Below, one piece after another: positions 23,586-34,781 of a stretch of DNA of 64,000 nucleotides. Under the pieces are notes generated by a model that was given only the letters and a program-made list of their open reading frames with translations, was not told where the DNA came from and ran no database searches. The stretch spans positions 370,001 to 434,000 of the forward strand of contig CANJKZ010000535.1 in NCBI GenBank assembly GCA_947471745.1, written 5' to 3'. Origin of the DNA: Closterium sp. Naga37s-1. Taxonomy: Eukaryota > Streptophyta > Zygnematophyceae > Desmidiales > Closteriaceae. Position 1 is the first letter of the stretch. Each line of letters begins with the position of its first letter. Position numbers and translations under genes: made by a program.

Positions 23586-25636
23586 ATACTTGCTGACTGA
23601 ACACTCAGCAAAAAAGAGAGAACGAAAAAGAAACAGATACAGAGGGTTCGCCTACTAAGCTACTGTCTCTTAGCTGGCGACAGGAAAGAGGCGTCGTCTA
23701 GTCGAAGGGAAATTGCTTGCGCTTTTGTGAAGAAATGGGGGATCTAGGTATATGGGGCTGGGCTCTTCGTATTTGTACGCGAAGGATTTGTGAAGAGTTG
23801 GAAACTTGAGTGCTGACGGCGGACCTAGAAACTAGCAGCAGGCATCGGGAATTGCTCTGCCTGCCTAGAAGCTGCTGGAATTCAGAAAGTAGACTCGAGA
23901 AAACAATAGTTCCCAACGAGACACATCGCACACAGCGCATTATTCACTGGTAAGATCGCATACACCCGGAACCCATGTATCTTGCGACGGTTCAAGTTAG
24001 GTGTGCGACTGTAGAGGCGACAGTGAAGGTTTTGCAGGGGCAGGTTCAGTGGTGTGATTGGAGAATCGAGTCGCGAGGATGGACTGTGCGACCCTATCTC
24101 CTGGAGGTTGCCGTGCCGTTCCCGCTACGGACGGCTCCCTAAGCAAGGTGCACCACACATCACACTCCGATCGTCTACTGTACTGACCGACACGGGCACG
24201 ATTTTCAGGAGACTCTCCATGCCGCGGGTTCTGGGCACTGTTTCTTCCTTAGGGTTCAGTTTCTTTTTCCTGACAAAACACGGTTAAAATGTGTTACCGC
24301 TTTCGAAAGCACTAAACCGAACAAACCTGTGAGTTCTGTAGCCAAAATATGTGATGTGCATTTGCGCCCCTGACCGATCTTCTTGGGTCAGCAGCTCAGT
24401 GGCTGCAGAGATTGATTCAAGCCCAATCTAGGCAGCCACGTCAACTCGTTTCACTTTACGTGCTGCGCCGGAGTCCCGCTCTGCACAATGGCGCGCTGTA
24501 CTGCGATCATTGGCTGACAAGAAGTCTGGACTTTCTTTGGGGCACTTTTTACAGGAATGTGGCGGGAAGTTTTGCTGCCCAAGGACGACAGTGTGGCAGA
24601 TTTGGATGGCAGTCACCTGCATTTTTGTTGGCAGGGAAATTCGTGAAGATTTGTGGAGGGAATGACAGACCGCCTTGGTTTCGGGATTCCGATTCCTTTC
24701 GGCAGTGGTTTTGACACCGCCTCGCTTCGAGCTCGCGTCCGATACCTTCGGTCAGATATTTACGCAATTTCCCCTTTTGGAGTCCAGAGACTAAAATTCT
24801 GTTTATTTATTGGGATATCTCAAATCATTTGTCTCGTCAATAACGAGAAGCTCGGGACAAAACATATAAACCCATCATGGAGGGAATGCCATTTGGGAGG
24901 CATCAACCCTAAACACCATGAAGTAAGGTGTTTAGGGTTGATGCCTCCCTAATGGCCATGCATCCGATAGGGGATTATTTTTTACCACAGGCCACTAAAC
25001 TAAAACCAGGTAAACTTCAAAACTTTCCTCGTCACAAGAAACTGGTAATGTCATAAAAAACTGCCCCAAGGAATCGGACGCGAGCGGAAAATCAAGGCGG
25101 TGTCAAAACCACTGCCCAAAGGAATCGGAAACCCGAAAACGGGGCGGTCCGTCATTTCCTCAGATTTGTGGGACAATCAACACCCACATCCATACCAGCC
25201 CCACCCTCATGTAAGTCTTTGTTGCATGCCTCTTGAACTGTACGGTCCCTACGAAATCATTATAGTCAGATTATGAAGAGAAACATAACGGGTATATCAC
25301 CAGCCAACGACATCACAGATGCTATCCTCTCCATGCCCACTCGAGAGAGACCTCACACATACACCACTGGATACTGGTTTCTACTTTTAGGTCTAAGAGT
25401 CCAGACAGATAAAACCATGCTATATCCTTGCATCATCATCACCACGGCTTTTATGAGTTAGGTTTCTGTCCTGACTATAGTGAGAAGCTGCAATTTCATA
25501 ATATCGGTTTAAGCGGTACGTGTGACCGTAAGGTGTTAGTTTCCTCCCTCCACGACTGAACACTCCCGGCGGAGGGAGCTTCGCGGCTCCCGTGGCTGGT
25601 TTGAAGCGGTCGGCGGACGGCGCAATAGACGGCAAC
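23586..25636. other. Gene-free interval upstream of MOB1
   Basis: No exon was recognised. It contains the inverted-repeat element described separately and the presumed promoters of the two divergent genes on either side. Confidence 0.4.
24652..25172. mobile_element. Foldback inverted-repeat element, MITE-like
   Basis: Imperfect terminal inverted repeats of about 100 bp (24652-24750 and 25067-25172; shared core ATTCCGATTCCTTT and GCAGTGGTTTTGACACCGCC) enclose ~320 bp. Near the middle, a second, perfect 23-bp inverted repeat (24895-24917 with 24927-24949, GGGAGGCATCAACCC arm) extends with mismatches. There is no coding capacity. The shape fits a non-autonomous foldback or MITE relic; I could not identify a target-site duplication. 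Confidence 0.6.
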
Positions 25637-27859
25637 ATGAGTCTCTTCGGCGTGGGCCGGTATGCGCTCAATCCTTAATTGCCGCAAATGCCTGAGGTTG
25701 CATATCCTTATCATACAAGAATATTAAACTTCATTTGGTATCCTCTCGTTCCTGGTTTGCTATTTCATGCCGCTGCTCGATCTGCAGGCCACATAGCTGG
25801 CTAAGTTATTGAATTGTCATTCTTTTTTGGCGCAGGAATCAGCGGACGTTCCGGCCGAAGAAAAGCGCGCCGTCAGGAAGCAAGGTACGATAAAATTAGG
25901 TGCATTTTTCCAGTTGCTTTAGAGGTAGTTGACAATGCCTCTTTCTTTTTGCTTACTTTGAACGTCGCATGCTCGCTAGTTGTTGCATTGTTAGTGTATA
26001 AAAAGGACTGATTGTATACGTCAAGAGAGAAACATTGATTGTTGTCACACCTTATCTGAAACGTTTGGCTGGAATGATAATACACGACGATGCTGCTTCT
26101 GCATCGTATACCATCTTTTCGTCCTAGCGTCTTCCGTAGCTGGGCGAGCACATCGACCCCAGGATAAAACATTGTCGCTTCTCCTTTGATTTTGACCGTC
26201 TGTACTCCATCTTTCCCTGTCACATCTCCTTTCTTCCGTCCGCACAGGGTCAGCAGCTCCGCAAGCACATCGATGCCACGCTCGGCAGCGGCAACCTTCG
26301 GGAGGCCGTCAGGCTTCCGCCAGGCGAAGACCTCAATGAGTGGCTCGCCGTCAACAGTGAGTTGAATCAGACAGCTTGCCGTTACCTCGTCTTCCCTTTG
26401 AACGGCCGTCGTGCCACTAACTATTGTCTCGCTTTCCGTTTGACTGTTAATGCAAGTGTTTGTGATGTGACTCCTTCGCTTTTTGTCTCTCAGTTGCGTC
26501 CCAATGGATGCACACACCCGCAATAATGAAGTATCTCTTCCATCCATTATCTCTCTTCCGCTTTTTTATCCCAGCCGTTGATTTCTACAATCAGGTCAAT
26601 TTGCTCTACGGCACACTCACTGAGTTCTGCACGCCGGAACACTGCCCCACCATGTCCGCCGGTCCCAAGTAAGCACTCCAACGTACCAATCAGGTTCTGG
26701 AAAGAAGTCGGACGTTCGTTCTGAAAATCACAAACTCGGTCTCGTCAATGCAAGGTAAAAAGTTGGAAATTGCCTTTTTTTTGTCTGCTCGTGCCAACCT
26801 GTCTGGCAGGTACGAGTACCGGTGGGCGGACGGCGTGCATGTGAAGAAGCCGTTGGAGGTGTCGGCGCCCAAGTACGTGGAGTTCCTCATGGACTGGATC
26901 GAGACGCAGCTTGATGACAGCACCATCTTCCCGCAAAAGCTAGGTCCGTGCTGCACTATCCGCACAATAAATTGGTAAATCGAGGACAGGTAGGTGGGTT
27001 ACGTAGGCCGTACTTCCATTAACTCTTCCATCAAGTAAGTGGAAGGGGCCTGGATGGGTGAGAGCTTAAGAGTTTCTTAGAGAGATGGCGTGCATGTGAT
27101 GTGAAGAAGCCATTGAAGTACGTGGAGTTCCTCATGGACTGGATCGAGACACAGCTCGACGACAGCACCATCTTCCCCCAAAAGCTAGGTCCGTGCTGCA
27201 CTCACTAGGGCTAATCCCACAATGGCTGCTCCAATAATGGCTTGCTCAAACTGTATTCCCTCAGCCCCTCGCTTCTGACCCCCATCCTAATTTCCCTTTC
27301 TGCGCCATTCCATTACCACGCATCCCACTCCATTGGTTCGCACCACAGGAGTTCCGTTTCCTCCGCACTTTGAGAAGGTGGTGCGCACGATCTTCAAGCG
27401 GCTGTTCCGAGTGTACGCGCACATCTACCACTCACACTTCCAGCGCATCGTCAGCCTCAAGGAGGAGGCCCATCTCAACACCTGCTTCAAACACTTCATC
27501 CTCTTCACACATGTGAGTTGCCCCTGGTCTGGCTTGTCATTCTTTCTTTCCTGCTAATTGCCTCCTTCAAAACCCACTCCCCTCCATCCCACCCCCGCTT
27601 CTGCCCTCCATACCCCCCCCCGCCTCCTCCTCTCTCCCCCCCCTCCCCGAAGGAGCCAAATCTCTGCCGCCTCTCCTCCTTTGCCCCTGTCCCATGCTTC
27701 TCTCGTGTTGCAAATGTTTCCTGTTTCTTTGCACCCTGTTCTGCTGAGCATGTTATTTGTTGTGTTGGTCATCACACCCCTAACCCATGTCAGGAGTTCA
27801 ACTTGATCGATAACAAGGAGCTGGCGCCGTTGGAGGAGCTTATAGATTCAATCACATAA
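25637..27859 (+). CDS. MOB1: MOB1 kinase activator
   Basis: MOB1 binds and activates NDR/LATS (Hippo-type) kinases, acting in cytokinesis and growth control. Seven exons join in phase to 212 residues (family ~215): 25637-25659, 25836-25884, 26248-26356, 26575-26668, 26810-26943, 27349-27512, 27794-27859. The sequence follows the family closely: [148 protein letters not shown]. The zinc ligands (Cys of EFCTPEHCP, His of YAHIYHSHF) are present. The start is fixed by the conserved MSLFG. Confidence 0.97.
27075..27205 (+). pseudogene. Donor-side copy of MOB1 exon 5
   Basis: The last ~110 nt of exon 5 ([20 protein letters not shown]) and its donor CTAG/GTCCGT are repeated, with an internal shift near 27095 and a deletion before KYVEF. 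No clean acceptor precedes it. Confidence 0.85.
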
Positions 27860-28619
27860 GCGTCTGGACAGCTTCCTGTAGGAGCGTGGATGTGCTTGTT
27901 TGTAGTCAACGTTTTGTTTTCTCCAAGTACAGGAGTTGAGTCTCATGTTCACAGCTGTAGAGGTACTTTAAACAGTCAGTCAAAATGTGATTGAGATAGT
28001 GCACCCTTTTGTGTGAGTGTGCATGATGATCTGCTGTTACAATTCCAGCACCCACAGCGCTTGCTTTCGCCAAGAGGCTTCGCGAACAAAATTGCCACCG
28101 CGAGTTCCGCGTGTGAAGCTAATGCAACAACATTTCGCTGTGACTCGAGCCGCTTTCGCTGAATCGCATCGCATTCCACACATTTCCAACTCTCAGCATC
28201 GCCGCTTATTTATTTACTGTATCTAGTCCTTGCTACATCCCTCCTTTCTCGCTCCACCCCGTGATTCTTGTGCTGGGATACCTCTTCAAGTATAAGTCAA
28301 GTCGACGCTTGGCTGGTTTATTTGCTGTTCTGTCATCTCCATTAGCTGCTCTGCGTTCCTTTGCTTTCTCATTGCATGCTCGAGTCGCCTCAAAAAGTAA
28401 ACTCGCTGCTCGGTGTTCCTCCTTAGCTTCTGAAGTGCATCACCGCACCTTCTAAGTTTCTACCTCCTTTTCTCCCAGTCTAACCACTGCACCGTCTGAA
28501 CGTCAGCAATCTCACGAACTTCCGTTGATTCATCTATTTACACAGCGGGAGAAGCGTCCTACGTGCAACCTTTCCGCGTCGCACGTCATCATGGCGGTGG
28601 TGGTGATAGTGCGCCTCGT
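27860..28619. other. MOB1 3' flank, no gene recognised
   Basis: It contains the presumed MOB1 3' UTR. The last exon of the minus-strand DUF819 gene should lie in or near this interval, but I could not identify it. A half palindrome (GAGTCGCCTCAAAAAG) occurs at about 28382. Confidence 0.35.
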
Positions 28620-28916
28620 CCTTCAACAAAGCTCAACAAAGCTCAACAAAGCTCAACAAGGCTCAACAAAGCTCAACAAGGCTCAACAAGGCTCAACAAA
28701 GCTCAACAAAGCTCAACAAAGCTCAACAAGGCTCAACAAAGCTCAACAAAGCTCAACAAAGCTCAACAAAGCTCAACAAAGCTCAACAAAGCTCAACAAA
28801 GCTCAACCAAGCTCAACAAAGCTCAACAAAGCTCAACAAAGCTCAACAAAGCTCAACAAAGCTCAACAAGGCTCAACAAAGCTCAACAAAGCTCAACAAA
28901 GCTCAACACAAAAGCT
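28620..28916. repeat. 10-bp minisatellite GCTCAACAAA
   Basis: About 29 tandem copies of GCTCAACAAA/GCTCAACAAG. It lies just downstream (in gene direction) of the donor of the last DUF819 exon I can place, so probably inside that gene's final intron. A frame reads through it but is low-complexity. Confidence 0.95.
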
Positions 28917-28939
28917 TCAAGCACTGTAGCAGGTCTCAC

Positions 28940-31900
28940 CAGTTGGGGCCAATTGCGAGCACTGGCCATAGCAGCAGCCGTGGCAGGTCCCCCCACATTG
29001 GCGTTGGATGCTACCATTAGCTGATGGGGGCGGGGGGAAGAGGGGGGGGGGGGAGGAGGAGGGGGAAGGGGGGGGGGAGAGGGTGGGGCGGGTGAGGGAA
29101 GAAGGGAAGAAACCGAAGGGAAGGTTATGGGGCGTCTTGAAACAGCCGTGGCAGGACCACCAACATTGGCGTTGGATACTACCATTAGCTAATGGGAGGG
29201 GATGAGGAAGGAAGAAGGGAAGAAACAGATGGGAGGTTATGGGGCGTCTCGAAGTAGCCACAGAGGATATGGTAGTGAAGGAAAGAAATGAGGGATTACA
29301 AGGGTAGAAGGACAAGAAAAACAGGATAAAACACATTTCTTTCCCTTTTCCAATCATATGCGAAGGAAATCGCTACACATAAAAACATATGTGATGCTGA
29401 GATGGTGTGGTTTGAATTGACCCCGCATCGTTTCTGTATGGAAAACAGATGGACAAAAAAGAGAGTGCAGAGCTAGAGCATGAGCGCTGAGAAACATTTG
29501 CCTAAGGAGAAAAAATAACCCAATGCAGCACTTACAATATCGAGTGGGATGTTGAGGAGTCTTCCCCCTAGAAGAACGACTAGAATGTGAACCTGATGTG
29601 GCAGGTGGATCGTGCAGCAAGGAATGTAAAAGGGGGAAAGGTTGGGGAGTTTGAGATGCCAACGAGTGAATGAAGGGAAACAGAGAGAACTGAGAAATTG
29701 GGGGGGGGGGGGGGACAAGAGGATTAGAGTGCTATCTTTGGTAAAAATACTGACTCCTTTAAGGCACAATTACCAAGAGCCACCACAAACCCTGAGTAGC
29801 AGTGATGACATACCATTAACACAGTTGCAACGAATGCAAGCAGACCACCACCAGCAGACATGGCTTCAGACACACTTGCCGACGCTCCTATCTGCCAGAG
29901 AAAGGGTGTAGGTAGTTGAATGGTCAAGAAGGATTAGGTAGCACCAACAGTTGATCTGCCTCAGATATCTCAAAGGTGCTCTGGAATACTCTCAATGATG
30001 CGCATAAAGGAAAGGGTGACTATTAACTTGCTACTTTATGGGTGCGCAGCAGGGCTTACATTTGCAAAGAAGAACAGCATTAGGGCGTTTCCAAGCGTCC
30101 GTGCTCCTGTTGATGGCCGTAAAGGAAAGGGTGACTATTAACTTGCTAGTTTATGGGCGTGCAGTGCAGCAGGGCTTACATTTGCAAAGAAGACCAGCAT
30201 TAGGGCGTTTCCAAGCGTCTCTGCTCCTGTGAATAGTGAACCTCTCTCCTCTCCCTCCAACCCTCCCTCTCCCGTCTCTCTCTTCTCCCCACTTCCTGTC
30301 AGCCTGTTTGCTACAGTAGACAGGAGGGAGGCCAGCACAGCGGCAAGCGCCAGCTGTGCCGAGGCCATCACGGGCGGCAGATGGACGGCAAGTTTGTCTG
30401 CTAGCGCGCATGCCGAGGCGGCAGCGGCTATGGAGAGAGTGAGGGACTCTACCGAGGGAGCGGGGGGTGGAGAGTGAGTGAGGTGTGAGGAGGAGGAGGG
30501 AGGGGAGGGAGAAGGCAGAGGAGCAGGAGAGTGCAAAGACGAGGAAGAGGAAGTGTCGGAGGAAGAGGAAGGAGAGGAGGGAGATGAAGAGGAGGGAGAC
30601 TGGGAGGAGTGGAGGAGAGGAGCAGAAAGCCCTGTATCTGGCCCTTTCTCCGACTCAGAATCTCCTCCCAGCGTCAGCCCTCCCAGTTTCACCCCTCCCC
30701 ACCGCTCCCCACCTCACGGCTTGGGCCAGGAGTCAGGGAGGGCAGCAAGCACTGAGAAGTAAGCAGCCATGAGGAGATTGTCCACCGCCATGCCTGCTGT
30801 TAGTAAGCTGGCTCCCGTGCTGGCTGCTGCTGCTCCTGCTGTGATGTCCATGCCTAGAGCCTGGGGATGTGCGTACAGGAGAGAAGAGAGAAAAGAGTCA
30901 GGGAGAGTAGGTGGCGACGAGGAGGTTCCCCATCGCCATATGGAGAACCTCCCAAGAGTTCTCATACGGCGATGGAGAATTCTCACAAACCATATGGGAG
31001 GTTCCCCACCGCCTTTTGACGTGCCTCAGAAGGCGGCGATGAGGAGGTTCTCCAATAGCTCAAAAGGCGGTGAACTCGAGTTCATTATATTAGTGACTGA
31101 GCTCAACTCTTTTCTCCCACTGTCACTTCCTTCCTCGTCGTCTCACCTTAGCAGTGGCAGCATTATTCACGCTCCCTCCAATGTACGTCGCACAGAAGCA
31201 AGCCGCCACCTTCCACCTCTCTAGTCCTTCCACTCCACTAACTTGTGATTTTTACCTCACTGTCTCTCCCTTCCTCTTCTCCTCACCTTGGCAGTGGCAG
31301 CGTAGTTCACGCTCCCTCCGATGTACGTCGCACAGAAGCAAGCCGCCACCTTCCACCCCTCCACTCCTAGGGAGGGCCCGGCCAATGAGAAGCCGACAAG
31401 TGTCCCTGCAATCGTGCCGGCCGCACCCAGCAGGAAAGCGAGCAGGCCGGGACCTGATTGGAGGGGAAGGCAGGGGAAGGGGGGAAGAGGAGAGAGGGGG
31501 AGAGAAGCCGTATCCCATGCGTTAAGGCGAGGGAGGAAGAATAATCCGGAATGGCATGGTATGGTATGGTATGGTATGGTATGGCATGGCATGGCGTGGT
31601 ATGGCATGGCACGGTATGGCATTGCATGGCATGGCATGGCATGGCATGGCATGGCATGGCATGGCATGGCATGGTATGGTATGGCATGACATGGCATGGC
31701 ATGGCATGGCATGGCATGGCATGGCATGTTATGGCATGGCATGGTATGGCATGGCATGGCATGGCATGTTATGGCATGGCATGGTATGGCATGGCATGGC
31801 ATGGCATGGCATGTTATGGCATGGCATGGTATGGTATGGCATGACATATGGTGTGATGCTACTGCGTGACGGTAACTCATGACGTTTCATTGTATGGTAC

Positions 31901-33970
31901 TGCACCATAGCATGGCGCGGATGAATATGGGATGCCACATGCATCACCTGACTGTGTGAATGCTGACGTCACATCCGTCTCTAATAGCACCAGAGCCACA
32001 GCCATGGGCATGACACGTGTCCACACCTGATTGGCAGGCACAGAAAGAAGAACTCACAAAATCGTGAGCTCAGGAAGTAAAGAAATCAAACGAACAAAAA
32101 GACAACTCGGCTGCGAAGATATTTTTACAGCGTGCTCAATGTTACGACGTGCGCTCAAGATATTTTTGCCGCTCGCTTACAAAATCATAGACGGGAGAGG
32201 CGGTGGGCAGCACAGAGAGGGAGGCGAGCACGGCTGCTGCGAGCATGGCGAGGAGCACCGATAACACCTGCTGACCCCACGACGTGCGCTGCTCCAGCAA
32301 CTGAGGGGTGGGACAGGAGAGGGGAGGGGGTGAGGGGTGGATGGGGAAACGAGACGAGAGGCCTCACAGCATGGCGAGGAGCACCGAGGACACCTGCTGA
32401 CCCCACGACGTGCGCTGCTCCAGCAACTGAGGGGTGGGACAGGAGAGGGGAGGGGGTGAGGGGTGGATGGGGAAACGAGACGAGAGGCCTCACAGCATGG
32501 CTAGGAGCACTGATGACACCTGCTGACCCCACGACGTGCGCTGCTCCAGCAGCTGAAGGGCGGGAGTTAGAGGATGGGGGAATGAGGGGGGAAAGGTGAG
32601 AGGAGACAGACCTTGGAACAAAATCCAGTGAGCAGTCAGCGTAGTGGTAGGCACGGATGACACCTGCTGGCCCCATGCCGTGCGCTGCTCCAACAGCTGA
32701 GGGGTGTGAAGGGCGGGAGGTGGATGGGGAGAACGCAGTGAGCAGACAGTTAAGACAGAGACGGGAGAGCTCACAGCTTGGTTAGAAGCACTGACGACGC
32801 CTGCTGGCCCCATGCCGTGCGCTGCTCTAGCAGCTGAGGGGAGTAGGAGGGGAGAGGGGTGGATGGGGGAAACACAGGGAGCACATAGTGAAGAAAGAGA
32901 CGAGAGAGCACACAGCATAGCCATGGGCACAGATTTGATTCTGAGGGGCAGAATGGGGCCGAGGAAGTAACTTTGGGGAAAAGAGAGAGAGAGAGAGCGC
33001 GAGTGAACGGCGTGACTTTGAGAACCCAAGTCACCTGCTGGCCGTTTTCTGTGCGCTGCTCGGAGTTAGATGATGGAGGAAAGGGGGAGGAGGAGAGGAC
33101 GGAATAGAGGCTGATGATTCACTTGGGCAACTACATCGAACCCTCCCGAAGTTGATTTTTGAGTCGACTAAAAATTCGACTCGTCACGAGAGGACGGAAT
33201 AGAGGCTGACTATTCACTTGGACAATCACATCTAACCCTCTCCAAGTTACGGTGAGAGTATAGACATCACGATGAGAGTTGAGCACGCTCGTTATAATCA
33301 CCTGGGCGCCAGCAGCGCATGCGCACAGCACCGCCCAGACCGCTCCGTCTGACAGCCCGCCGCCCGCAGCAGCGATGGCTGTAGCTGTAGCAGCTCCGGT
33401 GGCCGCGACGGCTGTAGCAGCGGCAGTTGTAGCAGCACCAGTGGCAGCAGCGACAGCCGTAGCAGCATGAGCCGGCATGGCAACACCTGCTACAGCCGCG
33501 CCGCATGCAATCGCGATCAGCACGCCCAACGAATCCGCCCCTGCGGCTGTAGAAGCTGCGCTACATCCGCTGCTCGTCCCATTCCCAACCGCCACGTGGC
33601 CGGCACATGGCTTCCCGTAAGCCGCAATGCTACAGCCGCGCCTGGTTGTCCGAACTGACTCGTGGGCGGCACGTGGTTTCCTGGAGTCCCCAATGCTACA
33701 ACCGTCGGCCGTCTCGGCAGCCAGGCTGCAGGCACGGCGGCTCCCATCACGCGCTCTGCTACAGCCTGTCGTATCTAGACTGTGAATGCTTCGGCTACAG
33801 CCAAGGTTGTCAATGCTTCGGCTAAATATTAAACCTCCTCTGCTACAGCATGTCCGTCTGCGGGTAAAGTCCTCTCTGCTAGAGCATGTAGCGGCAGCGG
33901 ATGTGGCGGCAGCGGCTGTGGCGGCAGCCAGGTGAAACGGCGCCACTGCTGCTACAGACCGGAATGGCAT
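28940..33970 (-). CDS. DUF819 integral membrane protein (C-terminus unresolved)
   Basis: Multi-pass membrane protein of the DUF819 (YjcL-like) family found in plants and bacteria; function unknown. Minus-strand exons: 33970-33302 (Ala/Ser-rich, possibly a transit peptide), 32300-32181, 32026-31948, 31453-31287, 30860-~30718, a loop plus membrane exon somewhere in 30650-30290, 30226-30180, 29891-29814, 29592-29536, 29020-28940. Family landmarks: LLEQRTSWGQQVLSVLLAML, VMPMAVALVLLETDV, GLLAFLLGAAGTIAGTLVGF, GWKVAACFCATYIGGSVNYA, ASLLTAGMAVDNLLMAAYFS, ETLGNALMLVFFAN, VHILVVLLGGRLL, MVASNANVGGPATAAAMASA. The junction after SWPKP and the exon after ARNWPQL could not be resolved. The long Ser-rich loop (30650-30480) is atypical. 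Confidence 0.8.
29130..29260 (-). pseudogene. Copies of the DUF819 SNANVGGP exon start
   Basis: Upstream (minus strand) of the real exon at 29020, the acceptor plus first ~50 nt recur: LMVVSNANVGGPATAV near 29188-29137, and a weaker trace near 29260. Decayed GGGCGTCTTGAAAC / GGGCGTCTCGAAG motifs adjoin both and resemble the dispersed palindrome's right half. Confidence 0.65.
30011..30234 (-). repeat. Tandem duplication of a complete 47-nt DUF819 exon
   Basis: Two ~115-bp tandem units. Each contains a 47-nt exon with its own acceptor CAG and donor GTAAGC (30226-30180 and 30106-30060). Translations differ at two residues: AETLGNALMLVFFAN versus ARTLGNALMLFFFAN. Including both would shift the frame, so at most one can be used per transcript. 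Confidence 0.8.
31150..31205 (-). pseudogene. Donor-side copy of DUF819 exon 31287-31453
   Basis: The exon end (WKVAACFCATYIGGSVN.AATAK) and its GTGAGA donor recur downstream in gene direction, 136 bp from the real donor. Confidence 0.85.
31549..31850. repeat. 5-bp satellite (ATGGC/ATGGT)n
   Basis: About 60 tandem pentamers, mostly ATGGC with interspersed ATGGT, in a DUF819 intron. A related ATGGT run occurs at 36040-36093, and a short ATGGC run near 47190. Confidence 0.97.
32301..33060 (-). repeat. Acceptor-side array of DUF819 exon 2
   Basis: On the minus strand, copies of acceptor plus exon start (LLEQRTSWGQQ / LLEQRTAWGQQ) lie at about 32428, 32550, 32690 and 32830, with a more decayed one near 33060. 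They precede the complete exon at 32300. The two nearest copies are almost identical over about 125 bp. Confidence 0.9.
33093..33248. repeat. 61-bp direct duplication with palindrome at the junction
   Basis: Copies at 33093-33153 and 33188-33248 (GAGAGGACGGAATAGAGGCT...) flank a short insert carrying TTTTTGAGTCGACTAAAAA (33156-33174), a one-base-short version of the dispersed palindrome. Confidence 0.85.
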
Positions 33971-34781
33971 GTCTGAGGAGGAGAGGAGGAGACTAACCCG
34001 TCAATTCGTCCTAAGTCTGTTATTGAGGCGCCTCAAAGGACAATGAGGAGAAGACTAACTCGTCAATGCGTCCTAGCTGCGGGTATATCAGGATGAGAAG
34101 ATTCGAGCGCCGACGCTATCGGGAAAGAATGCTCCTCGCGAGGATGGTTCGGAATGTTATAAGAGAAAATGGATAATAATGAAACTGTGTGTCATTCTGA
34201 GGTGAGCGTGATACTCATGAAGCCTTTTCTTCGCCACCACGTGAGAATAAGAGGGAATTCAACGTTTAGGACCTGAAAAAATGCGACGAGAACAGGTCCT
34301 TAGCCCACTAAATCACGCTGAACGTTTGAAACAAAATTTATAAGTAAAGAATTACTCCTGGACGTTCGTTAGCCTCCTGACCAGCTCTCTCCACAACAGC
34401 TGGTCTACTTGGGCTAGAGAATGAGTGGATTCAACCCACTGACACTCCAGGCTCCCAGAACAAAGACGAACGAAATATGCATACTTGCTGGCGCTGTTGC
34501 TGTGCTGATCATGAAGCCGTCTAAATACTCCGTGTGGATAAGGATGCCGACATTTTTCCCGCGCTTCTTTTCGCGACTCGCTTTTACAGAGACTAGGAGC
34601 ACGCTTCGATACGCGTCTTGTAAGAAAGGTACACCAAAGTCCCTACTAATGAGCAGCTTATTTTCTGAATACGGTTGCTTCTGACACTGGAAATATCAAC
34701 ACCGAGAATATCTTCAGATTAACCACTTATATTGGTTACACTACAAGCTTAACAGAATAGACATTATCCCAGAAGTCATTT
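33971..34781. other. Intergenic between DUF819 and HESPERIN-B
   Basis: No gene was seen. A ~29-bp direct duplication (33985-34013 and 34045-34075, GGAG.AGACTAAC.CGTCAAT) flanks TTGAGGCGCCTCAA at 34023-34036, another palindrome at a duplication junction. Confidence 0.6.

Noticed and set aside
24400..24460. tRNA-like T-arm (GATTCAAGCCCAATC) near 24415, and a similar one near 34430
   Set aside because: No matching acceptor stem, D-arm or anticodon arm could be folded around either.
28525..28929. Protein of repeating SSTKLNKAQQ
   Set aside because: It is the translation of the GCTCAACAAA decamer array; there is no independent gene evidence, and it lies in a likely DUF819 intron.
31551..31882. 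Met/Ala/Trp-rich or Pro/Cys/His-rich frames at the ATGGC satellite
   Set aside because: Simple pentamer repeat products on both strands.
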